DNA of 16,001 bases from CAKZRD01 sp038886595 (GCA_038886595.1 JAWALV010000010.1:1-16001), one strand, 5' to 3'; positions 1 to 6,510 are shown, numbered from the stretch's first letter. Numbers and translations are program-made. The notes: generated by a model not told the origin, from the sequence alone.

Positions 1-145
1 AAGGCACTAGGGGATGCATTCCTGCTGTAGTAAAAAGCACTGAAGGGTCATTTTCAGGAACTAAAGAAGCGTTTTGCACTTCCTTGTGCCCTTTTTCTTT
101 GAAAAAGTCCAAATATTTTTTTATTAAATCTTTTCTTGTTATCAT
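1..145 (-). CDS. alaS: Alanyl-tRNA synthetase, N-terminal 48 residues (cut by window edge)
   Basis: This is the start of a class II synthetase that charges tRNA-Ala. Reading leftward from the ATG at 145-143, the 48 visible residues begin MITRKDLIKKYLDFFKEKGH and continue through SLVPENDPSVLF and TTAGMHPLVP, the AlaRS motif 1 region. The frame stays open to the window edge, so the C-terminus is not seen. It lies 34 bp downstream of the NTP pyrophosphohydrolase on the same strand and probably shares its promoter. The protein starts directly at the catalytic core. Archaeal AlaRS usually carries an extra N-terminal segment of several dozen residues, and the TAGMHPLVP wording resembles bacterial enzymes, which suggests a bacterial-type AlaRS, either acquired or shared with reduced bacterial lineages. 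The identification is secure; the origin is inferred. Confidence 0.9.
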   Translation of the reverse strand, partial: MITRKDLIKKYLDFFKEKGHKEVQNASLVPENDPSVLFTTAGMHPLVP

Positions 146-179
146 AAAAAATCAAAAGAAAAAGTGTTTATTAAGTTTT

Positions 180-482
180 TTATTCAACTTTCTTTAAAAC
201 AACCCTCTCCTTAAAAGAACCTTTTTCCTCTCTTTTTTTCTCTGCGAGCTCTTTCAAATTTTCTTTCTTCACATTCATAAAATCATAAATAGCATTCATA
301 ACCTCATAAATATCAACAAGCCCTTCTTCTATTGGGTTTGCTAAAAAGTCCTCAACTTCTTCTCTTAGTTTTACTTTAAGCATTGTCCAATATTCTCCGT
401 CATTCGCCTTTCTAAAAACTGCTTTTTTTCCCTCTTTTTCAATAATCTCTGGAACTTTGTCCCGAACAAGCTTTTCTTTCAT
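180..482 (-). CDS. Small all-alpha NTP pyrophosphohydrolase (MazG-related, phosphoribosyl-ATP pyrophosphohydrolase-like)
   Basis: A 100-aa protein opening with LVRDKVPEII, the signature start of the small house-cleaning NTP pyrophosphohydrolase group within the MazG/dUTPase all-alpha superfamily. Acidic residues suited to Mg2+ binding follow in helices: REEVEDF around residues 40-46 and EEGLVDIYEV around 52-61. The family hydrolyses non-canonical or excess nucleoside triphosphates to monophosphates and pyrophosphate; the substrate here cannot be told. The ATG at 482-480 lies about 25 bp from a minus-strand TATA-like box, so the transcript is probably leaderless. alaS follows after 34 bp on the same strand. 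The length is normal for the family. Confidence 0.8.
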   Translation of the reverse strand: MKEKLVRDKVPEIIEKEGKKAVFRKANDGEYWTMLKVKLREEVEDFLANPIEEGLVDIYEVMNAIYDFMNVKKENLKELAEKKREEKGSFKERVVLKKVE

Positions 483-503
483 AATTTCTTAAAGAAAAAG
501 AGA

Positions 504-511
504 TATTTAAA
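504..511 (-). promoter_or_regulatory. TATA box of the NTP pyrophosphohydrolase/alaS unit
   Basis: On the minus strand this reads TTTAAATA, centred about 25 bp upstream of the ATG at 482. That spacing is the archaeal distance between TATA box and transcription start, so transcription should begin at or next to the start codon. Confidence 0.55.
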
Positions 512-827
512 GATTACTTATTAAAAAATCAAAGCTTTTTTCAAAAGTTGCTCTTTCTTAATTTTTCTTATAAACTTCACAAATTTATATTCGTAACTCT
601 CATTTCTATTAAAAACAAACATTTAATAGATCAAACAGAAAAGTTAGATCTTTTTAAAATTAATTTTTATTATTTTCAAAATAAATTATTTATCCTTAAT
701 ATTAAAAAAATTAAAAAGTTTAAGTTTATTATTACTAGTATGACTTATTCTTTTGTTACTTTTTGTTGAAACTTAATATTTCAAAAAGTAAATGAGTTAA
801 TAGTTTATTTGTTAGAGAATAGAAAAA
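512..827. other. AT-rich intergenic region between divergent units
   Basis: About 300 bp of very AT-rich sequence separate the minus-strand pyrophosphohydrolase from the plus-strand peptide/radical SAM cassette. An open frame at 548-769 exists but begins with TTG, has low-complexity Ile/Phe/Lys/Asn composition and matches no family I know, so I do not call it. A TATA-like TTATAAAC lies at 568-575 with no convincing gene behind it. I see no RNA gene or repeat here. Confidence 0.5.
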
Positions 828-835
828 TTTATAAA
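828..835 (+). promoter_or_regulatory. TATA box of the peptide/radical SAM cassette
   Basis: TTTATAAA is preceded by an A-rich stretch suitable for a TFB recognition element. Its centre is about 26 bp upstream of the ATG at 857, which supports that ATG as the real, leaderless start of the small peptide gene and argues against the earlier TTG at 809. Confidence 0.6.
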
Positions 836-856
836 CTAAGAAAAATAAAGAGAAAT

Positions 857-1027
857 ATGGAAAAAAACTTAGAAGAGAAATGTAGGGAAATAAGGGATGA
901 AGAGAAAAAAAAGTCTTCTGTGTATGAAAAAAGACAAGAATTTAATTATTTCCCTTATGAAAGAATTATAGAATACAAACCGACTGTAAGAGAATGCGGA
1001 GCAGTTCCTTGTACTTATGCAGGATAA
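857..1027 (+). CDS. Candidate RiPP precursor peptide (56 aa, Cys-containing C-terminus)
   Basis: A 56-residue peptide. Its N-terminal half is highly charged and helix-prone (MEKNLEEKCREIRDEEKKKS), an aromatic-rich middle follows (EFNYFPYERIIEYKP), and it ends TVRECGAVPCTYAG. The two C-terminal Cys, together with Thr, Tyr and Gly, look like a core peptide after a leader. The last 11 bases, including the stop, overlap the start of the radical SAM gene, so the two are translationally coupled. The codons for the C-terminal dozen residues are visibly richer in G and C than the surroundings, as expected if that part is under selection. The start is chosen from the TATA box at 828-835. I recognise no family. 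That it is a substrate of the neighbouring enzyme is inferred from size, overlap and composition. Confidence 0.6.
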   Translation: MEKNLEEKCREIRDEEKKKSSVYEKRQEFNYFPYERIIEYKPTVRECGAVPCTYAG

Positions 1028-1988
1028 AATAATAGACACAGTCTACTGGGAAATAGCTCCTTCTTGTAATCTTAGATGTAAACATTGTTATATTGGAGAT
1101 TTAAAAGCTAGACCTTTTGAAAAAGAGGAAGCAATAGAAATTGTAGATAACTTAAATAATGAGGGAGTAAAAATTCTTCTTTTATTGGGAAGAGAACCAA
1201 TTCTTTATCCTCATCTTTATGATGTAATAAAAAAAGCTAGAAGTTATGACATGAATACAGCAGTTCTTACAAATGGAACTCTAGTTAATGAAGAAATAGC
1301 AAAAAAAATGAAAGATTCTGATGTTAGTGCAGTACAGGTTAGTTTAGACGGAAACGAAAAAACCCATGATTTAATGAGGGGAGAAGGAAATTACAAAAGA
1401 GCTATAAGAGGAATAAATATATTGAGAAATAACGGAGTAAATACTTTTGTTAAATTAACTTTAACGAAAGAGACAATTTCTTCTTTAGAGGATTTAGTTA
1501 ATCTTTGTAAAACAGAAAATTTGAAATTTGGTGTTAGCCCATTAATGTTAACTGGATATGGCAAAGAAAGATCAACGCCTGTTTCTCCAGAAGAATATTT
1601 TGAAATATGTGTTAGATTATTTAATTTAAAAAAACAAGGAATGGAAGTGTGTATGCCTGATAGAGCCATTGAAGAATTTTTAGAGTATGGATATCCAAAA
1701 AGTGGTTGCAGTGCTGGTTGGAGAATGGCTTCTGTCACTCTTGATAGAAAAGTAGTTCCTTGTCCTTATCTTAGTAGTATAGAAAATTTTAAAAGTTTTG
1801 AGAAACCTAACTTTAATAAGAGTATAACTTCTTCATACAACTCTCCTCTATTTAGCTTTTTTAGAGAAGAAACGAAAGAAAGCTTTGAATGCCCAATAAG
1901 AAAAGATCTTCTAGGTAAGGATATTTTTTCCGTTTATGAATTTGCAAAATGGTATAATGAAACTTTACAAAAATCCAATAATTTATAA
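1017..1988 (+). CDS. Radical SAM protein with SPASM/Twitch-type C-terminal domain, putative peptide maturase
   Basis: A 323-aa radical SAM enzyme. Cys17, Cys21 and Cys24 form the CxxxCxxC motif (CNLRCKHC) that holds the SAM-cleaving 4Fe-4S cluster. The usual GGEP motif is LGREP at residues 57-61. The C-terminal part has Cys231 (SGCSAGW), Cys249 (VVPCPYL) and Cys292 (ECPIRKD), the pattern of a SPASM/Twitch domain holding an auxiliary cluster; enzymes with it often modify peptides or proteins. No peptide-recognition domain precedes the core, which begins almost at the catalytic motif. It overlaps the upstream 56-aa peptide gene by 11 bp and the downstream methyltransferase by 32 bp. The most likely role is post-translational modification of that small peptide. 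The family assignment is firm; the substrate is inference. Confidence 0.85.
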   Translation: MQDKIIDTVYWEIAPSCNLRCKHCYIGDLKARPFEKEEAIEIVDNLNNEGVKILLLLGREPILYPHLYDVIKKARSYDMNTAVLTNGTLVNEEIAKKMKDSDVSAVQVSLDGNEKTHDLMRGEGNYKRAIRGINILRNNGVNTFVKLTLTKETISSLEDLVNLCKTENLKFGVSPLMLTGYGKERSTPVSPEEYFEICVRLFNLKKQGMEVCMPDRAIEEFLEYGYPKSGCSAGWRMASVTLDRKVVPCPYLSSIENFKSFEKPNFNKSITSSYNSPLFSFFREETKESFECPIRKDLLGKDIFSVYEFAKWYNETLQKSNNL

Positions 1989-2640
1989 AGAACTTATAAA
2001 ACTAACAAAGAAGAATTATAAAAAAGAGAGTGATTTTTTAGATAGTATAATAAGGAGAAACATCACAAAAGAAAAAATAAAAATTTTAGATGTAGCTTCA
2101 GGAACTGGAGAACATTCTTTTTATTTGAAGAAAAAAGGATATAATGTTCTTTGTTTTGACAAAAGCAAATCAATGATTTCTTTTTGTAAAAAAAGAGGGT
2201 TGAAAGGCATAATTGGGGATATGAAAAAAACTAAACTCGAAGAAAAATTTGATTGCATCTTATGTCTTTTTAATTCTATTTCTTATAATAAAAATAAAAG
2301 AGAATTAAATAAAACAATAAAAAATTTTTATAATCATTTAAACCAAAAAGGACTTATAATTTTAGATATTCCTAATCCTTCTTTAATTAAACCGAATTTA
2401 TTTTCTTGGAAGATAAAAAAATCTTTGGAAATTTTTCAAATCTTAAGATTAAAAGAAAAAAAAATATTAGCGAATACTTTTATTTTTATTGATAAAGAAA
2501 AAAATAAATTTTTTATAGACAAACACATTCTAACATTATTTAGTATAGAAGATGTAAAGAGCGTAATAAAAGAGAATAAACTAATTTTAAAAAAAATTAT
2601 TAAAAAGAAAGATTCTTATTATTTTATAATAAAAAAATAG
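1957..2640 (+). CDS. Class I SAM-dependent methyltransferase
   Basis: A 227-aa Rossmann-type methyltransferase. The SAM-binding glycine motif DVASGTGEH follows the first beta strand (KIKILDVASG, about residues 46-55), the acidic end of strand 2 is LCFDKS, and motif IV resembles FDCILCLFNS. C-terminal strands close with SYYFIIKK. I chose the ATG at 1957 (MKLYKNPIIY); an in-frame ATG at 1936 would add seven residues and lies deeper inside the radical SAM gene. Either way it overlaps that gene, so the two are co-translated. In this setting it could methylate the small peptide or a precursor of the same product. The stop TAG directly follows a run of seven A, and a Cys-rich open stretch continues in the -1 frame. 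Confidence 0.8.
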   Translation: MKLYKNPIIYKELIKLTKKNYKKESDFLDSIIRRNITKEKIKILDVASGTGEHSFYLKKKGYNVLCFDKSKSMISFCKKRGLKGIIGDMKKTKLEEKFDCILCLFNSISYNKNKRELNKTIKNFYNHLNQKGLIILDIPNPSLIKPNLFSWKIKKSLEIFQILRLKEKKILANTFIFIDKEKNKFFIDKHILTLFSIEDVKSVIKENKLILKKIIKKKDSYYFIIKK

Positions 2641-2765
2641 GAGAAAAACTAAGAAATTTTCCTTCGAATAAATGTGCAACTTGCGAGATAAAAAAATCTA
2701 AAATTTGTACTGGAGGTTGTCCTCTTTATTGGTATGTTTTTGATCCTGAAAAAGAAATCAATTAA
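2604..2765 (+). pseudogene. Orphan SPASM-domain C-terminal fragment (CX2CX7CX3C), no start codon
   Basis: In the frame -1 to the methyltransferase, an open stretch encodes a tail with NKCATCEI and KSKICTGGCPLYW, ending FDPEKEIN and TAA at 2763. Four Cys in a CX2CX7CX3C arrangement with GGCP is the characteristic end of SPASM radical SAM proteins. There is no ATG, GTG or TTG between the upstream stop at 2601 and the Cys motif, so it cannot be an ordinary gene. It is either the remnant of a second radical SAM gene lost by deletion, or the product of -1 frameshifting on the A-run at 2631-2637 that would join it to the methyltransferase. The remnant reading is the simpler one. Confidence 0.6.
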
Positions 2766-3067
2766 CTATTACTTTCTAAAAATTTATAAATTAAAAAATC
2801 AAAGCTTTTTCTTTTTGACCATTTCTCCTTAATGAACTCTCTTAAATCTTTATGATTTTCATAACCTTTATCCTCAATTAAAAACAAATCATTAAACTCC
2901 AAGTTTAATAAAACTGTTAAGGCCTCTTTAAAGTCGGTTGTTTTCTCTTTTCCTATTTTCTTCTCTAATTCTTCAAAATAAAATTTGTGAAAATAAAAAT
3001 GAAAAATTTCATGGCCAATTGACAAAAGTGCTTTTGGTAAAGAATAAAAAAAAGAAACAAAAAGTTC
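2762..3067 (-). pseudogene. Truncated HExxH metallopeptidase-like protein
   Basis: The minus-strand frame, open from a stop at 3070-3068, encodes about 101 residues containing SIGHEIFHFYFHKFY (an HExxH zinc-binding motif) and, about 25 residues later, FKEALTVLLN, whose Glu could be the third zinc ligand as in gluzincins. The best initiator is the TTG at 3025, only four residues before HExxH, too close for a normal peptidase. No ATG precedes it and no TATA box lies at the expected distance. It looks like the C-terminal end of a metallopeptidase whose N-terminus is gone. Its 3' end meets the SPASM fragment head-on. Confidence 0.5.
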
Positions 3068-3319
3068 TTAGAAGCAACAACATTAAAAGATTATTCAGTA
3101 GAGAAATTTTATGTTAAAAATTTATTTAGAAAAGTTTTTGATGCATTTTCAATAAAATTTGAAAAAAGATGTTTTTTTAAAATTTATAAATTTGCAGACG
3201 AAATTTCAAAAAAAAATAAAATTGCACTTATAAAAAAGAAAAACTTTGAAAAATTAAAAAATCTAAAAGGAATTAAAATTTTAAGAGAGTATAAAACTTT
3301 CAAGAGAGAGGTTTTTTAA
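3041..3319 (+). pseudogene. Coding-like orphan stretch without a start codon
   Basis: An open frame of 92 codons runs from just after the TAA at 3038 to the TAA at 3317 and has no ATG, GTG or TTG. The translation is Lys/Phe-rich but balanced (for example KDYSVEKFYVKNLF and FKIYKFADEISKK, ending KREVF), and it reads more like real protein than the spacer at 512-827. It overlaps the metallopeptidase remnant on the opposite strand for about 27 bp. I do not recognise it. The likely explanation is the 3' end of a gene truncated by the same rearrangement that left the neighbouring fragments. Confidence 0.35.
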
Positions 3320-3369
3320 TATAGATAACCAAGTTGATTTTCTGAAAATAACAATTTAACCCTCATCAA

Positions 3370-3699
3370 CTATCTTAAATCCCCGCTTCCGTGCAGAACA
3401 TTTCTCTCTTTTCTTGAAAAAAGCTTCTTTATATTTTCTTCAGCAATTTCATTAAAATCAAGCCCAAGTTCCGTGGAAAGTGTCGCTAAATACCACAAAA
3501 CATCTCCTATCTCTTTTTTAAGTAATTCAATTTTTTCCTCTGAGATTTTTCCGTTTTCATCTCTTATAACTTTTTTAAGCTTTTCAAAAATTTCACCGCT
3601 CTCTCCTGCCAAGCCAAGCAAAGGATAAATCCACGACGGTTCTGTTTTAGGATAAACTGCGGTTTCTTTCGCTTTTTCCTGATATTCTTTAAAGTCCAT
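3370..3699 (-). CDS. MazG-type nucleoside triphosphate pyrophosphohydrolase
   Basis: A 109-aa single-domain MazG protein that hydrolyses (d)NTPs to monophosphate and pyrophosphate, a nucleotide-pool cleaning role. The metal-binding signature is present: GLAGESGEIFEKLKK (Glu33, Glu36) and later KKEIGDVLWYLATL (Glu63, Asp66). The family's helix-turn-helix pair is intact and the length is typical. It is the second gene of a minus-strand pair: its ATG overlaps the end of the HIT gene by 11 bp, so the two are probably co-translated from the promoter at 4068-4075. It ends about 50 bp from the orphan coding-like stretch on the other strand. Confidence 0.9.
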   Translation of the reverse strand: MDFKEYQEKAKETAVYPKTEPSWIYPLLGLAGESGEIFEKLKKVIRDENGKISEEKIELLKKEIGDVLWYLATLSTELGLDFNEIAEENIKKLFSRKERNVLHGSGDLR

Positions 3700-4045
3700 T
3701 AATTAAGTTAACTCCGTCGTTTTTCTTTCTTGGAATTATATGAAAATGTATGTGATTTATAACTTGACCAGCAGCAGAAAAATTATTTTGTACAACATTA
3801 AAGCCCTCGCAGTTTGTTTCTTTTTGAAGTTTGAAAAAAACATCTTTTATTACGCTAAATATCTCATTCCCAAGAAGATTTGGAAGATCTAGAACATTCT
3901 CATAATGCTTTTTTGAAATTATTAAAGAATGTCCTTGCGAGATTGGATGAATGTCTTTTATAACAATGAAATTCTCGCTCTCATAAAAAACATCGCTTTT
4001 TATTTCTCCTTTCATAATTTTGCAAAAAATACACTCTTTTTCCAT
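3689..4045 (-). CDS. HIT-family nucleotide hydrolase
   Basis: A 118-aa histidine-triad protein. The N-terminal CIFCKI (Cys5, Cys8) is the usual zinc-binding start, and the triad HINHIHFHII lies at residues 98-104 with His98, His100 and His102, where His100 is the likely nucleophile. Such proteins hydrolyse purine nucleoside phosphoramidates or dinucleoside polyphosphates, often clearing adenylated by-products. The domain is complete and of normal length. The ATG at 4045 lies about 26 bp from a TATA box, so the transcript is probably leaderless. MazG follows with an 11-bp overlap, giving a two-gene nucleotide housekeeping unit. Confidence 0.92.
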   Translation of the reverse strand: MEKECIFCKIMKGEIKSDVFYESENFIVIKDIHPISQGHSLIISKKHYENVLDLPNLLGNEIFSVIKDVFFKLQKETNCEGFNVVQNNFSAAGQVINHIHFHIIPRKKNDGVNLINGL

Positions 4046-4066
4046 GATTATTGATTAAATGAAAGC

Positions 4067-4076
4067 TTTTTATATA
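4067..4076. promoter_or_regulatory. TATA-like box, minus strand for HIT/MazG, possibly bidirectional
   Basis: On the minus strand this reads TATATAAAA, centred 26 bp from the HIT start codon. The element is nearly symmetric; on the plus strand TTTATATA is centred about 26 bp before position 4098, where the tRNA-like remnant begins. The box may once have served both directions. Confidence 0.5.
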
Positions 4077-4097
4077 TTTCTTTTTTTACAAAGATAA

Positions 4098-4162
4098 GGA
4101 CATTTATTTTAATGGTAAAACGTCTGGCTGGAAGTCAGGAGATCCGAGATCGATACTAACAG
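4098..4162 (+). pseudogene. tRNA-Gly-like remnant lacking the 3' half
   Basis: GGACATT TA at 4098-4106 resembles a 5' acceptor strand plus positions 8-9. TTTT-AATGGT-AAAA at 4107-4120 forms a D arm of the kind found in tRNA-Gly. TCTGG-CTGGAAG-TCAGG at 4123-4139 forms an anticodon arm with T33 and, as it stands, anticodon GGA. AGATCCGAG-ATCGATA at 4139-4154 resembles a variable loop, 5' T stem and T loop, with A replacing the first T. After that the match stops: no 3' T stem and no strand complementary to GGACATT follows. The GGA anticodon would be serine, but there is no long variable arm. I read it as a decayed tRNA-Gly gene; a split or intron-bearing tRNA is less likely. Confidence 0.5.
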
Positions 4163-4171
4163 TTTATAAAA

Positions 4172-4181
4172 ACTTAAAAAC
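4172..4181 (+). promoter_or_regulatory. TATA box of thrS
   Basis: ACTTAAAAAC is centred about 25 bp upstream of the ThrRS ATG at 4202. The same ten bases occur at the same distance before the thermosome gene (6515-6524). A second TATA-like TTTATAAA at 4163-4170 would give a leader of about 10 nt. Confidence 0.5.
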
Positions 4182-4201
4182 CTATTTTCCTTTTCTTTTT
4201 T

Positions 4202-5941
4202 ATGAAAATACTCTCTTTACATTGTGATTACATAAGATTTAAGCCTGTAAAAAAAGCTATAAAAGAGTCAGAAGAAATTTCAGAAGAAAGAAAAAGAGAG
4301 ATTGAAGTTGAGGAGCCCTTAGTGATTTTTACAGCAGTTGAAAACAGTGACGAAGAGAATTTTGATGGGATTCTTTCTAAATATATTGAAAACATTCTTG
4401 ATTTGAAGAAGATGGTCAAGGCAGAAAGAATTGTTCTTTATCCTTATGCTCATTTGTCTTCTGAACTTTCAAAGCCGGATTTTGCGCAAAAAGTTTTGGA
4501 AGAAGCTGAAAAAGAATTAAAAAAACAAAAAATTGAGGTTTATATGGCACCATTCGGTTATTACAAGGAATTTGAGTTAAGATGTAAAGGTCATCCCCTC
4601 GCAGAATTGAGCAGGGAGATAAGATTAAAAGAAAAAACAACGGAAGAAAAAAAATCAAAAAAAATAATTCAAAGAGAAGAGCAATACGACTACAAAAAAC
4701 TTTTAGCTAGCCTTTCTAAGGCTAAATTAGACACTTCAAAGTTAGAACCAAACGACCATAGAATTATTGGACAAAAGCTTGATCTTTTCTCTTTTCATGA
4801 TGTTGCTCCTGGAATGGTTTTCTGGCATCATAATGGCCTTATTATAAAAAATGAAATAGAAAATTATTGGAGAGATGAACATAACAAAGAAGGTTATAAA
4901 GAAATTGAAACCCCTCAAATTCTCGACAAAAAACTTTGGCAGATTTCAGGCCATTGGGAAAAATACAAAGAAAACATTTTTTTGACAGAGTACGAAGGAA
5001 GAGAATTTGCCATTAAGCCGATGAATTGTCCTGGAGGAATGTTGGTTTATAAAAATTCTCCAAAAAGTTACAAAGATTTGCCTTTGAGAGTTGCGGAAGT
5101 CGGTGTTGTTCATAGGCAAGAGCTCTCTGGAGTTTTAGGAGGTTTATTTAGAGTCATAAAAATAACGCAAGATGATGCACATATTTTTTGCGAGGAGGAA
5201 CAGCTAGAAGAAGAGGTTTTGAAGATAATCAACTTAGCAAAAAGAATTTATTCTAAATTTAATTTGAACTTTCATCATTTAGAGCTTTCAACTAGGCCTG
5301 AAAAAAGAATAGGTAGTGACGAACTTTGGGACAAAAAAGAAAAAATTTTAGAGAATGTTCTGAAAAAGACAAAAATTAACTACAGAATAAACGCTGGAGA
5401 CGGAGCTTTTTATGGACCGAAAATTGATTTTCATTTAGTTGATTCGCAGGGAAGAACTTGGCAGACAGCAACTATTCAATTAGATATGGCAATGCCAGAG
5501 AGGTTTGATTTGACTTACATAGACAAAAATGGCCAAAAGAAAAGACCTGTAATGTTACACAGAACAATTTTAGGGAGCTTTGAGAGATTTATTGGGGTTT
5601 TGCTTGAAAGCACAAACGGAAATTTGCCAACTTGGCTTTCTCCAGTTCAAGTGAGAGTTTTAAGTTTTACAGACAGGAATGTCAAGGCAGCAGAAAAAGT
5701 TTTGGAAAAATTGAAAAATGAAGGAATAAGAGCAGAAGGAGATTTCTCATCTTCAACAATGGGAGAAAAAGTCAGGAATGCTATTTTGATGAAAATTCCT
5801 TATGTTGTGACAATCGGTGACAAGGAAGAAAAAAATAACACAATCACGATAAGAAAACGAGACGAGGAAAAACTAAGAAGTGATATAAATCTTGAAAAGT
5901 TTTTGGAAGAATTGAAGGAAGAGATTTGGGAGAGAAGATGA
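4202..5941 (+). CDS. thrS: Threonyl-tRNA synthetase, archaeal type
   Basis: A 579-aa class II synthetase that attaches Thr to tRNA-Thr. Residues 1 to about 140 form the archaeal editing domain related to D-aminoacyl-tRNA deacylase (start MKILSLHCDYIRF, then YPYAHLSSELS and APFGYYKEFEL), which removes mischarged Ser. The catalytic core has Cys276 in MNCPGGM, Arg305 in VVHRQE (motif 2), His327 in DDAHIF and His453 in MLHRTILGSFERF (motif 3); Cys276, His327 and His453 are the expected zinc ligands. From about 480 the anticodon-binding domain follows (SPVQVRVLSF and VVTIGDKEE). It is slightly shorter than the roughly 620 aa common in archaea but no motif is missing. The GNAT gene overlaps its stop by ATGA. 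Confidence 0.97.
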   Translation: MKILSLHCDYIRFKPVKKAIKESEEISEERKREIEVEEPLVIFTAVENSDEENFDGILSKYIENILDLKKMVKAERIVLYPYAHLSSELSKPDFAQKVLEEAEKELKKQKIEVYMAPFGYYKEFELRCKGHPLAELSREIRLKEKTTEEKKSKKIIQREEQYDYKKLLASLSKAKLDTSKLEPNDHRIIGQKLDLFSFHDVAPGMVFWHHNGLIIKNEIENYWRDEHNKEGYKEIETPQILDKKLWQISGHWEKYKENIFLTEYEGREFAIKPMNCPGGMLVYKNSPKSYKDLPLRVAEVGVVHRQELSGVLGGLFRVIKITQDDAHIFCEEEQLEEEVLKIINLAKRIYSKFNLNFHHLELSTRPEKRIGSDELWDKKEKILENVLKKTKINYRINAGDGAFYGPKIDFHLVDSQGRTWQTATIQLDMAMPERFDLTYIDKNGQKKRPVMLHRTILGSFERFIGVLLESTNGNLPTWLSPVQVRVLSFTDRNVKAAEKVLEKLKNEGIRAEGDFSSSTMGEKVRNAILMKIPYVVTIGDKEEKNNTITIRKRDEEKLRSDINLEKFLEELKEEIWERR

Positions 5942-6510
5942 AATTTCCAACACTAAAAACACCTAGTTTAATCCTGAGAAAATTCGGTGAGAAAAAAACT
6001 GATATAGATGATTTAGTTGAAGGTTTGAACAATATTGAAGTAACAAAATGGCTTTTGCTTATTCCTTATCCCTACACAAAAAAAGATGCTGAAAAATGGA
6101 TAAAGTATTGCCAAAAGAATTACAGAAAGAAAAAAAAGGATTCTTATGAATTTGCAATTGAACTTAAAGAAGAAAAAAAGCTCATCGGTGGGTTTGGCTT
6201 GTCTAAAATAAACAAAGAACAAGGAACAGCAAATGTTGGTTATTGGTTAAATCAAAAATATCACCGAAAGGGTTATGGAAGCGAGGCATTGAAAGCTGTT
6301 CTTGATTTAGCTTTTAGAAAATTAAAACTAAGGAGAATTGAGGCAAGTGTTTTTGCTGGAAATCCTTCTTCTGGAAAATTGCTTGAAAAGTTCGGAGCAA
6401 AGCAAGAAGGAATAAAAAGAAAAGCTAAAATTTGCAAATCAGACCGAAAAATCAAAGATGAATTGATTTATGGTTTGTTGAGAGAAGAACATATCAATAC
6501 TTTCCTATAA
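5938..6510 (+). CDS. GNAT-family N-acetyltransferase (RimJ/RimL-like)
   Basis: A 190-aa acetyl-CoA-dependent transferase. It starts with the RimJ/RimL-style strand LKTPSLILRKF, continues with EFAIELKEEKKLIGGFGL (beta-strand pair) and NVGYWLNQKYHRKGYGSEAL, where RKGYGS at 110-115 is the pyrophosphate-binding loop of motif A, and ends with RRIEASVFAGNPSSGKLLEK (motif B, Asn and Ser). Proteins of this kind acetylate protein N-termini or small amines; the substrate is not evident. The ATG at 5938 overlaps the ThrRS stop as ATGA, so it is translationally coupled; an upstream TTG would add four residues and is less likely. Its link to ThrRS may be only operon convenience. Confidence 0.88.
   Translation: MKFPTLKTPSLILRKFGEKKTDIDDLVEGLNNIEVTKWLLLIPYPYTKKDAEKWIKYCQKNYRKKKKDSYEFAIELKEEKKLIGGFGLSKINKEQGTANVGYWLNQKYHRKGYGSEALKAVLDLAFRKLKLRRIEASVFAGNPSSGKLLEKFGAKQEGIKRKAKICKSDRKIKDELIYGLLREEHINTFL

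Noticed and set aside
548..769. Open frame of 73 codons in the spacer before the peptide cassette
   Set aside because: TTG start, low-complexity Ile/Phe/Lys/Asn composition, no ribosome-binding site and no family resemblance; expected by chance in such AT-rich DNA.
1391..1738. Minus-strand open frame inside the radical SAM gene
   Set aside because: Shadow of the coding strand, whose radical SAM and SPASM cysteines are clear.
4098..4162. Functional tRNA-Ser with anticodon GGA
   Set aside because: No long variable arm, no 3' T stem and no acceptor complement; the backbone looks like tRNA-Gly.
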